DNA of 64,000 nucleotides from Catonia carolina (GCA_035578175.1 JAQMRL010000008.1:91066541-91130540); one strand, 5' to 3'. Positions 44,307 to 56,300 are shown, counted from the stretch's first letter. Notes: generated by a model not told the origin, from the letters alone. Program-made: numbers and translations.

Positions 44307-45172
44307 ATTTTCTTCTTCTTCTTCTTCTTCTTCTTCTTCTTCTTCTTCTTCTTCTTCTTCTTCTTCCTCCTCCTCCTCCTCCTCCTCCTCCTCCTCCTCC
44401 TCCTCCTCCTCCTCCTCTTTTTCCTCTTTTTCCTCTTTTTCCTATTTTTCTCTTCCTCCTCATCGTCCTCTTTTTCCTCTTCCTTCTCTTCTTCCTCTTT
44501 TTCCTCTTCCTCCTCCTTTTACTCTTTTTCCTCTTCCTTCTCTTCTTCCTCTTTTCCTCTTCCTCCTCCTCTTCCTCTTCCGCCTCTTCTTCCTCTTCCT
44601 CCTCCTCTTCTTCTTCTTCTTCTTTTTCCTCTTCCTCCTCTTCTTCCTCTTCCTTCTCTTTCTTCTCTTTCTCCTCTTTTTCCTCTTTCTCTTCTTCTTC
44701 TTCTTCTTTTTCTTCTTCTTCTTCTTCTTTTTCCTCTTCCTCCTCTTCTTCCTCTTCCTTCTCTTTTTCCTCTTTTTCCTCTTTCTCCTCTTTCTCTTCT
44801 TCTTCTTCTTCTTCTTCTTTTTCTTCTTTTTCTTCTTCTTCTTCTTCTTCTTCTTCTTCTTCTTCTTCTTCTTCTTCTTTTTCCTCTTCCTCCTCTTCTT
44901 TCTCTTCCTTCTCTTTTTCCTCTTTTTCCTCTTTTTCCTCTTTCTCCTCTTTCTCTTCTTCTTCTTCTTCGTCTTCTTGTTCTTGTTCTTCTTCTTCTTC
45001 TTCTTTTTCTTCTTTTTCCTCTTCCTCCTCTTCTTCCTCTTCCTTCTCTTTTTCCTCTTTCTCCTCTTTCTCTTCTTCTTCTTCTCCTTCTTCTTCTTCT
45101 TCTTCTTCTTCTTTTTCCTCTTCCTCCTCTTCTTCCTCTTCCTTCTCTTTTTCCTCTTACTCTTCTTCTTCT
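44307..45172. repeat. Long TTC/TCC polypyrimidine tract
   Basis: About 865 bases with pyrimidines on the plus strand and only a handful of purines. It starts as pure (TTC)n, then (CTC)n, then a patterned region in which TTTTTCCTCTTCCTCCTCTT starts near 44623, 44727, 44876, 45014 and 45113, so there is a higher-order period of roughly 100-150 bases. The lysine/arginine- and phenylalanine-rich frames over it are artefacts. Confidence 0.95.
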
Positions 45173-45179
45173 TTTTCCC

Positions 45180-45800
45180 CAATCCCCAATATGTCCACAA
45201 TAAGGGAAAAAATCCCCAATAAGGAAATAATCACTGCAAGAAGACAAGACGATGCCTTTAAAATTAAAATATTGTACCACCTAAACTTAGTTTAGTTCGG
45301 GATTTGGGTAAAATATACAATAAACAAACCTATAATAATTATTTATTGACACAACTAATATTATATTAATGATTAAACTTAGACTACTAACAAATACAAT
45401 TAGATTACTTCAATGAATTAAATTAATTATAAAACTTAAGCTTTAACTAAACTTGACTATAAGTGAGTCACTTAAAAGTCAAAACAATAGTTTACTTGTG
45501 TACAACTACTAGCTACCAACCGAACGCACGTGCACTATTAACGTAATTCAGCATCGGTCCCGTAATGACACTATTTAGCCCAATACTTTTTATTCACATT
45601 TCAATTACTGACAAACTCACTTCGAAGGTGTTAACTGTTTTTATACTTGCGATCTAATAGTTTCTTCAAACAATCGAGAATATTCTAGAAGGAATCAAGA
45701 TAAAAACATTTCTACTTGTTTCGATTTCTGAAAATCCTAATCAAAACATTTCATTTATTACAATCCATTATCCTTGTTCTATGCACACCACTTCATACAA
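45180..45800. other. AT-rich stretch, nothing recognised
   Basis: No ORF or matched repeat. Confidence 0.4.
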
Positions 45801-45804
45801 TACA

Positions 45805-46170
45805 CAATCAGCTGAAAAGCTAGTTTGAACCTCTAGAGGTTTTACTAAGTAACCCGAGGAGTGAGGGGTTACTATACCTTCCTCACCGAGTGGAAAAAAA
45901 TGTTCATACCAAGCCCTCTAAAAAGCGCTACTTTCCACCCTGCAAATGACACCTTCATTTCATTCACCACAGCGTCTGGCTGTATAATGAAATTCATTAC
46001 TCTCAGAGGAGATAACTCTGACTAGTGTCTTTTACTCTTCTATCTCTTCTGTTCTTAAATGCTTCAGTCATATTTGCTGACCATGTGATAAACAGAACAA
46101 TTTTTGTTTGTAGCCCTAGAACTAGCAAATCAAGGGCAAATAATAACACCTCACATGCCTGTTATGTGCA
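45805..46170 (-). mobile_element. R2 retroposon copy
   Basis: AAGCTAGTTTGAACCTCTAG, CTAAAAAGCGCTACTTTCC, GGATAACTC/CTCAGAGGAGATAAC and the ACATGCCTGTTATG end match R2 in minus orientation. Confidence 0.85.
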
Positions 46171-46174
46171 AAAT

Positions 46175-47205
46175 TTATTTCCTTAGCGATTTGTAGAATA
46201 TTTTTGTATTATTTGTAGTACGAATAAATAACAGGATGTTGCTTATAATAAATAGTTAAGTAAGACTTCTTTGGGCCCAGAATGTTAACACATTCGAACA
46301 TACTAAGACCCACAATAACAGCTGGATCCGTCGTATTGTGTTGACTTTAGCTACTTTTATTTAAAATAATAATTATATTTTGATAAATAGTTTAGGTTTT
46401 AAACTTATATATTAGAAATGTATTGTCCCATAGTTGCTTATATATATTATTTTTATTTTTACCGTAGCTCAGTTTCAATATCAGGGAATAATTTCATTTC
46501 GTTTTATAGCACTGTTATTACATTTGCTTTCTCGTGACAACAGGTGATAGGATTTTTATACCAATTATTGTCCAGTGAAATTGCTTTGTTAATGGAAATA
46601 AATCTCCAATTGAATTACAAATAAGCTTACACGGGTTATACAAGCGAGTACGTGTTTTAATCTGCAAAAGCGGATATGAAAATTGAAACGCATAATGGTA
46701 TCATTCAATTTTAATTCATTTGTCGAGTGAAATCTTAAAAACTAAATTACGAATGACTATACCTGTATTTTAGTGTAAATTCATAACAAATTTAGATCTA
46801 TGAGAATTAGGTATAAAAATTTTTAATATTCACACAGTGGATCTTGTTAAACAATGCACAGTAGTTGCTGATATCATAATTTATATCAATCAAATATTAA
46901 AAAAATCCGTGAAAATTAATTCTGTAATGACTTAAAAATCACCTGAAAATATTTATAAACTTCAGTAATTTAGTCATAAATCTAACTACGCATTCAGTTA
47001 CTTTGAAAGTTTGAAGAAATCTAGGATCCGAACAGGATTTTTCTGTTTTTAGTAAAAATCTATATGAATACTGAACGGTACTGGTTAAATTTTAAAAATT
47101 TCTTTGATTTTTTTCTTAGTACCTAATAAAAATTTTTGTTCATTTCCCTAGAGCCAGATGCACCATCAAAAATCGTTCAGGACTACCAGTCAAAATTTTT
47201 GAGCT
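46175..47205. other. AT-rich stretch, nothing recognised
   Basis: No coding signal. ACTTCAGTAATTTAGTC-like stretches are not clearly repeated. Confidence 0.4.
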
Positions 47206-47211
47206 GTACTA

Positions 47212-47612
47212 TGTTGTTGTTATTAAGGTCAACAGCCGAAAGGCTGGTTTGAACCTCTAGAGGTTTTACTAAGTAAAAAACGAGGAGTAAGGTGGTTTAC
47301 CATTGCCTTCCTCACTGAGTTGAAAGAGTATGCTTATCAGCATGCCAGGCCCTCCGAAAAGCACTCACTTTCCACCCTGCAAATGACACTTTCACTTCAT
47401 TCACCACAGGGTCTGGCTGCATAGTGAAATTCATTACTCTCAGAGGAGATAACTCTGACTAGTGTCTTTTACACCTCTACCTCTTCTGTTCTTAAATAGT
47501 TCAGTCATATAAGTGGCTGACTATGTGATAAGAAACAGAACTATTTTTTTTAGCCCTTGACCAAACAGATAGAGTGCAATTAAAATAACACTCCACCTGA
47601 CCGTTTTGGGCA
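47212..47612 (-). mobile_element. R2 retroposon copy
   Basis: Near-complete minus copy, from TTGTTGTTATTAAGGTC to CACCTGACCGTTTTGGGC, one of the best preserved here. Confidence 0.88.
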
Positions 47613-47734
47613 TAAGAGCTATACTATACTGGTGTCCTATTTTTTATTTCACTAATTTTACACAGCACACTGATATGAAAATTGGCTGGCCTGTTGGTAT
47701 GGTGATCAGCGCATTTTTTTACATTGCAATATTG

Positions 47735-47836
47735 CCCGATTGGAAGAAGAAGCTTGGGTAGACCAAGGAAAAGGTGGTTTGAGACTGGAACAGGCGTAGC
47801 GCCTAATCCGTAAGTGGTAGAAGAAGAAGAAGAAGT
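47735..47836 (+). mobile_element. LINE 3' tip with (GAA)n tail
   Basis: Plus strand reads RKRWFETGTGVAPNP in one frame with GRP upstream, then (GAA)n at 47818-47834. It matches the GRPRKRW piece at 14098. Only about 100 bases were inserted. Confidence 0.6.
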
Positions 47837-47839
47837 TTT

Positions 47840-48305
47840 AAGTTATTATACATTCTATGGAGGAACTCCATGTTCTCTAATGTTCCTGATCATCTAGACA
47901 GCTAAAATTCTGCAAATTCATTCTCTAAAGCTTGAACAGAAAACTAAAGCACTTGCATTGCGATCACTTGCGCCTAAGGGGTTAAAAAGGTTGAATACCC
48001 TAAATTAAAAAATATTATTTCTATACCTTCCCGAAAAGTGACAATTCTAAAAATATATATAAATTCTGTTAAAGTAAAACACTCAAATTTCAACATCTTT
48101 TCCATAAGTGGTAAAAAGGGTAAATTTCCAAGAAATAATAATATTATTTTTGTACTACTTTTTCTTGGGGTGCCCTCTCCTAAGCAGGTTGGCAATCATT
48201 TAGGCTATTTCGATATTCGATATCTCAGCCCTAAACAAATCCACAAATGAGCAACGGTATCAATCACTCAGCCATGATATTCTCCTTCTCTCTACAATTT
48301 TATTA
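47840..48305. other. Mixed stretch, nothing recognised
   Basis: Short frames only, none similar to a known protein. Confidence 0.35.
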
Positions 48306-48309
48306 TTTG

Positions 48310-49072
48310 AACCCTTCTATGGTAGAATTACAGCTTTTGCTGATGATATTTCATTTCCGATCCTGTTGATCCTGTTGGATGCAGCTGCGAAGTTTGAACA
48401 GGTAAAAAAATAAAATATTTAGGAGTGATTCTTGATGATAGGGTCTCCTTTAGAAATCATGTAAATCAGCTTCATTCTGATATCAGTAAATCAATTCGGG
48501 CATTTTATTTCTTAAGAAACCTTTGTGGCTTGAATCTAATGAGATCTTTATACTTTTCTTTGGTTCAATCTCGTCTTCAGTATGCTACTGAATTTTGGGG
48601 GGGTACTCATGATAAACTAGTAAATGAATTGTTTGTAACTCAAAAATATTTCATTAAAATATTATTATTTAAACGTCAGAGAGACAGTACTGTTAATTAT
48701 TTTGAAAATTTACGTATCTTACCCATTAAAAACTTATTTTTTTTTAAGTTTTAGGACTATTTTATAAAAAAAAAGTGGCAACAGAGGTACTGAAAACTTA
48801 TATCACAGAACAAGAGGTTCAAGCCAACAACTTTTTGTAAGACCGAAAGTTAATAAATCCTTTTTTTGCTAAAACTTTTGTTTATTTAGTCTGAAGTGTT
48901 TTAATCTGTTGCCTATTGAAATTAAAAATAGCTTAAACATTTTTATATTTTCAAGAAAGGTTAAAGATTGGCTTAATGACATAACTGATATTGATTCACT
49001 TGTAAGAATTGTTGGTGTTTTACCTTTGCTGACTTGCAGTGCTTGCTATTCAGTCCTTGTAGGAACTTACTG
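48310..49072 (+). pseudogene. LINE reverse transcriptase relic with internal deletion
   Basis: GRITAFADDISF (palm motif FADD) at about 48320-48357 is followed within 60 bases by KIKYLGVILDDRVSFRNHV, so the usual segment between palm and thumb is shortened. Next come IRAFYFLRNLCG, LVQSRLQYATEFWGGT and, after a frame change near 48750, FNLLPIEIKNSLNIFIFSRK. The QSRLQYA-WGG block is typical of LINE thumbs. The 3' region runs into the (TTA)n at 49385. Confidence 0.78.
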
Positions 49073-49384
49073 AACTTGGTAAATAATATAACAATAATAA
49101 CTGATTTTAGTGTTAGTCATGTACAGGTGAATATCTGCTCTGATGACTGACGGCTTGGTTAATATTATTGTTAAAAATAATATAGTTAACATGCGCTGTA
49201 GCTGCCGCTACAATTTGAATTCTCATTTGTAGTGGATGACGACATTGATTGGTAATTTATTTGTAAACTTGTTATTATGTTTTTTTTTTTTTTTGTATAT
49301 AATCATCGTTTACTTGAGTTGGTGGTTATTTATTCCTAGTAGATAAGATATAATTTTGTATTTGTATAAATAGGAATAAATAAA

Positions 49385-49489
<105 letters not shown>

Positions 49490-49798
49490 CATTAAGTCTC
49501 GACCCTGTTGTTTTGCCCTGCGTAATTAATTGCATTAAAAGGTATTTTTCACCACGTATAACGTGTCCGAAAGGTTCAACCTTGAGCCTCTTCTTTCTTT
49601 TAAAATTCTACTTAATTTTGTACTTCCTAAAGAGCTGTAATTCTGAACATCGGCATTAGTTTTCGCAACGTGATACCCAGAAATTATAAATTGTGGAATG
49701 AAACCGGAAAAAGCAGTAAACCGGTCTTCTTAGGGGAAGTTGCTCGTATAAGTATATTGGTTAAATCAAAATGATCATTACCACAGAATTTTTATTTC

Positions 49799-50219
49799 TT
49801 GTTGTTGTTTAGTTCATCAGCCGAAAGGCTGGTTTGAAATCTCTAGATGCTGTACTAAGTAAAACGAGGAGTGAGGTGGTTTTAAATTTCCTTCCTCACT
49901 GAGTAGAAAAGTATGCTTATCAGCATGCCAGGCCCTCTGAAAAGCATCAACTTTCAGAGCAGTAACTTTTTTATGTTATCAACACGCTTCACTTCATTCA
50001 TCACATTCACCACTGGGTCTGGGTGTATAATGAAATACATTACTTTCAGAGGGAATAACTCTGATTAGTTTCTTTTACACCTCTACCTCTTCTATTCTTA
50101 AATGCTTCAGTCATATAATTAGCTGACCATGTAATAAGAAATAGAACTATTTTTTGTAGCCCTAGATCTAGCAGATCGAGTGCAAGTTATTTTACACTCT
50201 ATCTGCCTGTTAAGGGCAA
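49799..50219 (-). mobile_element. R2 retroposon copy
   Basis: From CTTGTTGTTGTTTAGTTCATC to ATCTGCCTGTTAAGGGC in minus orientation. It has a short insertion near 49958-50000 relative to other copies. Confidence 0.87.
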
Positions 50220-50224
50220 AATGT

Positions 50225-50935
50225 TTACTTGTGATAGTAAAAATTCACAATGAAAATAATCAAATTATTCTTTCGGACTGTGTATCATAATTTATGTTTA
50301 TAGAGTAGAGATACCAAATTATATTTTTATTATTTCTATACTATTTACATTTCCAGTTATTTTGAACCCATCCAGTTTTATTATCCCATTTAAAATTTCT
50401 ATTTACGTATCTTCACATAACATATCCAATCCGCACAAGTTATGTAATTAGATATAATGAAATTTTACATAGAAATTAATGCGATGGAAATTTTATTACG
50501 TTGTTGAACGCGAATAAAAATACAATATGATCAACCATCTGTGTTAAAGCAAAACATTCAATTTTTTATATTTACTAAAATATGAAAGCCATAATGTAAT
50601 GTAAAATCGTGTAATAAAGACACCGTACCACTTTTATATTACGTCATAAAACAACGCTGTCGTTGCAAAATTTATACCATGTTCTTCTCAGTTTTATAAA
50701 ACATTACATTCCATTTTATACAAATTTATTTATATCGTTCATTAAATAAATATAAAAATATTACTGTCTGTTGGATTATTAATTTATAAAGTAAATAATG
50801 TAAAATAATCAATAGAAACAATCTTAATGAAATACAGTACATCACTGTTTATTTTATTTATTTATTTATTTATTTATAAAGCATATTATTTTATGATTTG
50901 GTGAACTGTTTTACACTATGTAAATATGTTTAGGT
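50225..50935. other. AT-rich stretch, nothing recognised
   Basis: AT-rich, with (TTTA)n at 50850-50875. Confidence 0.4.
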
Positions 50936-50940
50936 AAATA

Positions 50941-50970
50941 CGAGGTAGGGTCAAAAATTTCCCGGAATGG
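50941..50970 (+). repeat. Left terminal inverted repeat of the mariner
   Basis: Starts CGAGGTAGGGTCAAAAATTT. Pairs with 52231-52261. Confidence 0.93.
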
Positions 50971-51137
50971 TCGCTTACAGTCACGTATTTGTAAGCTGAA
51001 AGGGAAATTTTTGTTTGTGAGGTTGGCATAACTGGTAGTGAATGTGCTTTTGAGGTTAGCAGGCAGTTGTAGTTGGTTCCGTGCGTTCGGTGTTTAATAT
51101 TGTAGATCGTAGTTTCTGTCTTTCGTCGGATTGTGCA

Positions 51138-52190
51138 ATGTCGTCATTAGAGCAGCGTGGCAATATTAAATTCTGTGTGTTGCTGGAGAAATCACCCTCG
51201 GAGACTCTTGAGATGCTAAAAAAAGCATACGGAAATTCTGCGATGAAGAAAACAGCAGTTTACGAGTGGCATAAGCGTTTTCGCGACGGTCGCACAACAA
51301 TTGAAGATGACGTTCGGACTGGGCGGCCTTCCACTTCCACTACAGACGACAATGTTGAGCGCGTTCGACAAATTGTGCGTGCGGACAGGCGAACAACCAT
51401 CAATACTATTGCCTCTGAAGTTGGTATTTCACATGGGAGTGTTCACAGCATTCTTCATAATGACTTGAACATGCACCGTGTTTGCTTGCACATTGTTCCA
51501 AAAATGTTATCCCCTGAGCAAAAGGAAATGAGAGTGACCATGTCCAGGGACTTGATTGAAATGGCTGATGCAGATGACAGCTTCCTGCGCAAAATTGTTA
51601 CAGGTGATGAGACATGGTGCTTTCTTTACGACCCTCAGACAAAACGGCAGTCCGCTGAATGGAAGTCAAAAACTTCACCAAGAAAACAAAAATTTCGCTT
51701 GGACAGAAGCCGGGGTAAGGTGATGTTGGAGGTGTTTTTTGATTACCGTGGAGTGATTCATTATGAATTTATTCCTGAAGGGAGAACAGTAAATAAAGAA
51801 TTGTACACAGAGATCTTAAAACGGCTACGAGATGCAATTCGACGAAAACGACCTGAAAAATGGGCAGAGAATGACTGGTATTTGTTGCACGACAATGCCC
51901 CAGCACATCGATCCCTAATGGTGAAACAATACCTTGCCAAGAATAATGTTACCACTCTGGAACATCCTCCATATTCTCCCGATCTCGCACCACCAGATTT
52001 CTACCTGTTTCCAAGGTTAAAAATGGCATTGAAGGGACATCGTTTTGCTGATTCGTCAGAGGTGATTGAAAATGCGACGGAGCGGCTGAAGGAACTTTCA
52101 AAAAACGGCTTTCAAGAGTGTTTCCAACAATTATATGAACGGTGGAATAAATGTGTAGATGCAGGAGGAGAGTATTTTGAAGGGAAATAA
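51138..52190 (+). CDS. Mariner transposase
   Basis: 350 residues from the ATG at 51138, the usual mariner length. An upstream in-frame GTG at 51081 is not a plausible eukaryotic start. The N-terminal half (about 1-115) carries two helix-turn-helix units that bind the inverted repeats; GRP at 62-64 is the AT-hook-like linker between them. The catalytic triad is D157 (in TGDETW), D252 (in LHDNAPAH) and D287 (in YSPDLAPPDFYLF), with 34 residues between the last two, the DD34D signature. The enzyme cuts and pastes the element into TA sites in the nucleus. The WVPHEL-type linker motif is altered to HIVPKML at 118-124. No stops or frameshifts. Confidence 0.95.
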   Translation: MSSLEQRGNIKFCVLLEKSPSETLEMLKKAYGNSAMKKTAVYEWHKRFRDGRTTIEDDVRTGRPSTSTTDDNVERVRQIVRADRRTTINTIASEVGISHGSVHSILHNDLNMHRVCLHIVPKMLSPEQKEMRVTMSRDLIEMADADDSFLRKIVTGDETWCFLYDPQTKRQSAEWKSKTSPRKQKFRLDRSRGKVMLEVFFDYRGVIHYEFIPEGRTVNKELYTEILKRLRDAIRRKRPEKWAENDWYLLHDNAPAHRSLMVKQYLAKNNVTTLEHPPYSPDLAPPDFYLFPRLKMALKGHRFADSSEVIENATERLKELSKNGFQECFQQLYERWNKCVDAGGEYFEGK

Positions 52191-52230
52191 TGTAAGAATG
52201 TTATAAATATTTTTAATAAATTTTTAATAA

Positions 52231-52261
52231 CCAATTCCGGGAACTTTTTGACCCTACCTCG
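52231..52261 (-). repeat. Right terminal inverted repeat of the mariner
   Basis: The reverse complement starts CGAGGTAGGGTCAAAAAGTT. One extra T relative to the left end near its inner edge. Confidence 0.93.
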
Positions 52262-52263
52262 TA

Positions 52264-52555
52264 TTATTTTATTTATGTAATAATAAGCTTATGTATGTAT
52301 AATGCCATTTACAGTACCTACTTATGTATATAAATATTATGTTATATCTATCTATATAATACATACGTATATATTATTTTTCTTAGTACTATTATGACTG
52401 CGAATTAATTTTCTTGGATTCTTAGTGTATGAAAACGTTTCATACTTCTTTGTTTCAATTTGAACTCTTTCTGTTTCTATAATTTTACTTTATCTTGCAC
52501 TACATGAATATACAGGAAAGGAAAGTAGGCCTACAGTTGTCATATCAATTTTTTA
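52264..52555. other. AT-rich stretch, nothing recognised
   Basis: Short AT-rich gap between the mariner and R1. Confidence 0.4.
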
Positions 52556-52559
52556 TAAT

Positions 52560-52619
52560 CGAGATTTGACCGAGAATAAACGTTTTCTTACCCCGTGAAC
52601 CCAAAAAACTTACCACTGA

Positions 52620-52664
<45 letters not shown>

Positions 52665-53180
52665 ACGCGCGCGCGTGCGTATGCGTGTGTGTGTGTGTGT
52701 GTCTGTCTGTGTCTGTGTGTGTAAATATATGTTACATGTATTCGGTTCTTACGATTTTTTAAATCTCCTCATTGACATTGTTTTTATGCCTTACAAGCGT
52801 CCTGTCTCCTGAAATTCTTGACGAAGCTGTACTCTTGTGCTAAAAATTGTTTTCTTTAAGATTGCAGCCTTAATATGAATTTTAGGGCAAAATTGTACAT
52901 AATTAAAGTTGTACAAAATTAGAAAACCTACAAATTTTAAATCACGCGTCATGCTACAGTGCTTAGTTCAGCGTCCATTAGTAATTTTCCGTATTTTGCT
53001 CTTCAAAATCGACAAAAACATGGGATTTTTTAAAATTGCGACCTTAGTATGCATTTTACGATACAATTCTATAATTGAAGTTATATAAAATTAAAAAGAA
53101 CCTACACAACTGTAATGGATTTCGTGAAGGTCGACCAAAACGGTTGTTGTTAAAAAAATATCGATGCGAGTACAATATGA
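52560..53180 (-). repeat. Dispersed repeat R1, minus copy with (GT)n
   Basis: GTGAACCCAAAAAACTTACC left of the dinucleotide run is the complement of the block right of the (CA)n at 2834. CCTTAGTATGCATTTTACGA and AGTAATTTTCCGTATTTT to the right match the other R1 copies. Confidence 0.68.
52622..52722. repeat. (GT)n microsatellite
   Basis: About 100 bases of GT with a CG-rich centre, at the same place in R1 as at 2834 and 30301. Confidence 0.95.
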
Positions 53181-53207
53181 TTATAGAGGTTTGGCATGTG
53201 ACTTACT

Positions 53208-53515
53208 GTGACATCCTCCTCATTTTTCTTCCTTCCATCCCTCCTCTCTTATTCACTCTCCTTTTTCTTCCTCTTTTCCTCATCTTTCTTCTTACTCTTC
53301 GATTGGTTTGTGTTTTTTACGTTTTTCTTTTATTCCTTTTTCTCGACTTCTATTTCATTTTCTTCCTCTGTCTTCTGTTCCTCTATTTCTTTCTCTGTCC
53401 TCATTCTCACATTCCGTTTCCTGTGTTTCTTCCTCCTTTACCTCTTCTTTCTTCCCCCTTCTAATACTAAGTTCTCTTTTTCTTTTTCTCTTGTTTTTTT
53501 TTGTTTAAGAAATTT
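53208..53515. repeat. Degenerate TTC/TCT pyrimidine-rich tract
   Basis: Low-complexity T and C with some interruptions. The leucine-, phenylalanine- and serine-rich frames over it are composition artefacts. Confidence 0.8.
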
Positions 53516-53579
53516 CGGCTGTTATATTCCATCTTCTTTAAACCCTAATTCTTCGTTCGCCTAAAATAATTTTGTTCCT

Positions 53580-54065
53580 TTCTTTCCTCTCATAGATTGT
53601 ATCAATTTTTCACCCTCTTGTTTCTGTCAGTCATTAAATCTATCGCTTCATTCAATTAGAAAGTGAATACTAATGTTTAGTGTAAATCATTAAAGTTATA
53701 CTAAGTAATTGTAAACAAAGGTAACACATAATCGATATTAAGTAATTACTCATTGTTCATGAAGTATTGATGAATATTTAACAAGTGTTGCCATGTTACA
53801 GGTAGGTATATAATTTTTAAAATGAAATACACTTCTGTATTATTTAGTTTCTGTACATAGACATTAACGGAAGGAGGAAACAATATTTTCATGGGTGAAT
53901 TTTTGCCTCTCATCGTAATTTTTATTTTATTAAAGCAATGTGTATTGTGATTAATGAAATCTACATGAATTTTGTTTACAAATGTTTACACACTACTTAA
54001 ATTATTTAATTCCGCTCTTTTCTCAATTATATTTAATAAAGATATTCTACGACACACTTAAGCAA
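53580..54065. other. AT-rich stretch, nothing recognised
   Basis: No ORF or matched repeat. Confidence 0.4.
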
Positions 54066-54069
54066 TTTA

Positions 54070-54990
54070 AGACTTTTTTTAAGATACGAGGATCACCTTT
54101 TAAGTTTTTACAAACGTCCACCAGGAAGCGCTGTTGAGATTTGACGACTATTTTGTAAACTTTGAGACTTTTCGTTGTTGAAAAAGTTACTGCTGAGAAA
54201 TAAATCGAGTAGTTTGCTTACAATAAGCGTTTAAAAAAGTAATTTTGTAAAAAAATGGAAATTAATCATGAAGTTTATCGTTGGATAACTTTTCTCGATT
54301 TTAGTAAAAGTCTAACTCAAAAACAACGAACAATAATGCCTCAAATCACTTTGTTAAACTTTTGGTAATAAAGCACCATCAAAGACTGTTTACAACTGGT
54401 TAACTGGTTAACGTCGCGGTTATGCTACCGTCAGTATACAACAAGATTAGAGATCCTGCATGTAACTCACCGTGAAATAGAAATATTCGTAGGCGTATCG
54501 AAGACTTAAGTACATTCGATTTTGCATGAACATTTAGGTATGAAAAAGATCTGTTTGCAGTGGATTTCGCATGATTTAAGCGATGCTCAGAAAAAGGCTA
54601 GCGTAAATTGGAGTAAAAAACTGCTTCAAAAATTGGTTACAGGAATTGCAAAATCCATATACGATATTTTACAGATGAGGAAACTTGGATATATTCATAC
54701 GAGCCAGAAACAAAAGTTTTTAGATCATGAAGCACTTCCAAGAAAACGATTGCTTATTTATTTCGTTCTACTGTACGTGCCACAACCATTCCCACACAGG
54801 ATAAACTAACAGTTTATACTGAATTGTATACAACAATTTTTTTGCCAAAGTCATTGATGAAATCAGAAAAAATAATCGAAAACATCACATAATCCTTCAT
54901 TATGACGATGCCGGCTCTCACACAGCAAGTCTTACAATATTGATGTTTTGAAAAAGAACACATTGAATTAATTACACAAATTACGATTAC
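54070..54990 (+). pseudogene. Decayed mariner transposase
   Basis: Broken plus-strand frames give KAPSKTVYNWLTG, ILHEHLGMKKICLQWISHDL, then GNLDIFIRARNK or, in the neighbouring frame, DETWIYSYEPETK, YTELYTTIF, and HYDDAGSHTAS. These correspond to the helix-turn-helix, the HL-M-KVC-RWVPH-L linker, the first catalytic D block and the second (HHDNA-SHTA). Numerous stops and frameshifts; the third catalytic aspartate is not recognisable. It differs from both intact mariners here. Terminal repeats were not identified. Confidence 0.8.
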
Positions 54991-55019
54991 TAAGAAAAAA
55001 AATCGAAGAACTTTTGATT

Positions 55020-55910
55020 TATATAAAAAGCCATTCTTTATCTTTGAAAAACGAGAATTTGCTGGAAATTAAAACGTCGACTTCTTACCCAACAACCACA
55101 ATTATATTTGATTACTTGACGAGTTAGAACTCTTTTTTTTACATTCATCTGTTTAGCAATTTCTGCTAATGCAGAAGATGAGAAAAGTGATAGATGGAAA
55201 TAAGTTCTAGAACTGACGTGATCGTTTTGAGGAGTTTTTACTGTCTTAAATTTTACGTGATATAACAGAATTCTTAGCATGGGTACTAATTCCATAGCTA
55301 GTTAAATTTGATTAGAAAATCTATTTCTATTTCACGAATAAGATATATAATATTCTTAGTTATTAGTTAATAAAGTTGTAGGTTGAGTTTACGTAGGTTG
55401 GTAGTGTTAAGCCCACAACCTGGAACACTTACTAAGCACATGTAGTAACGGTTCGTCACCCACAACGTAGGATTTCAATTAACCTTCGATTGAAACGCTT
55501 GAAATGTCATTCTCTGTTTTATGAATGAATCTGATTGAATATTCTCATACCTTTAGTCTAATCCTAATCAATATTATCAGTTATTTCGTCATGCAAGAAA
55601 GGAAACGGTATATTAAATTTTGTAAGTAGTATACGGAAATTGTCGGATAATTGAAATTTATTTATTCAAACTACCATTAATCTACCCAATTATAAACGGT
55701 GAATTACATTGAACATATTCAGCCAATTATTTTGCCAGTTTGAAGCTAATTTCCATCGGTAGAATGGTGTAATTAATAACAATCGTAGGGAAACCCTTTT
55801 TAATCCGTTCACGATCCTTTAACCGAATCTTAATATAACCTATATTTTTATCAAAAAAAGAATGTTCTAAGACTTAAATCCTTGTGTTTATGTCACGTAC
55901 CAAGTACGTA
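55020..55910. other. Mostly unrecognised; holds a SINE tail fragment
   Basis: Apart from the SINE-C piece at 55135 nothing is recognised. Confidence 0.4.
55135..55210 (-). mobile_element. SINE-C tail fragment
   Basis: TTTAGCAATTTCTGCTAATG followed by CAGAAGATGAGAAAAGTGAT matches the tail of SINE-C at 5471 in minus orientation. The head is missing or decayed. Confidence 0.6.
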
Positions 55911-55914
55911 ACAT

Positions 55915-56300
55915 ATTTTTGTTTGTTTTGTCATTAGTCTCTCGACTAGTTTGATGCAGTTCTCCAAGCTGTTCTATCTTGCGCGAGTCATTTCATATCT
56001 ACATACCTACAACACCCTACACCTTTCGTAATTTCCTTTAAATTTTCTAACCTTTGCCTCCTCTGCAATTCATTCCCTCAATATTACCCTCCATTATTAA
56101 TAGATAGAATACCTGGGTATCTTAAAATATGACCCACTAGCCTGTACCTTTCTTTTGGTAAGATGTTTCCTTTACTTTTTTCACCCACTCGTCTAAGAAC
56201 CTTTAAATTACTTATTTTGTCCACCCACCTAATCTTCAAAATTTTCTCGTAACACCACATTTTAAAAGCTTCTGTCCTCTTAATTGACATTTCATTAAAA
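55915..56300 (-). pseudogene. LINE reverse transcriptase C-terminal relic
   Basis: The minus strand carries KRTEAFKMWCYEKILKIRWV, then RYRLVGHILRYPG, and ends at plus-strand GTCATTAGTCTCTCGACTAG. Same family as 31320. It is truncated at its 5' side near 56300 and faces away from the next copy. Confidence 0.75.

Larger units (their letters stand above)
50941..52261 (+). mobile_element. Mariner transposon, intact
   Basis: 1321 bases flanked by TA on each side (50939-50940, 52262-52263). Terminal inverted repeats of about 30 bases: the left starts CGAGGTAGGGTCAAAAATTT and the right, reverse-complemented, starts CGAGGTAGGGTCAAAAAGTT, with one or two differences. The single ORF is uninterrupted, so the copy could be active or recently so. 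Confidence 0.95.

Noticed and set aside
44460..45280. Long open frames (246-253 codons) rich in lysine/arginine or glutamate
   Set aside because: They are translations of the TTC/TCC tract; no complex sequence is present.
53075..53564. Leucine/phenylalanine-rich frames of 66-129 codons as membrane proteins
   Set aside because: They lie over a degenerate pyrimidine-rich tract and exist in several overlapping frames.
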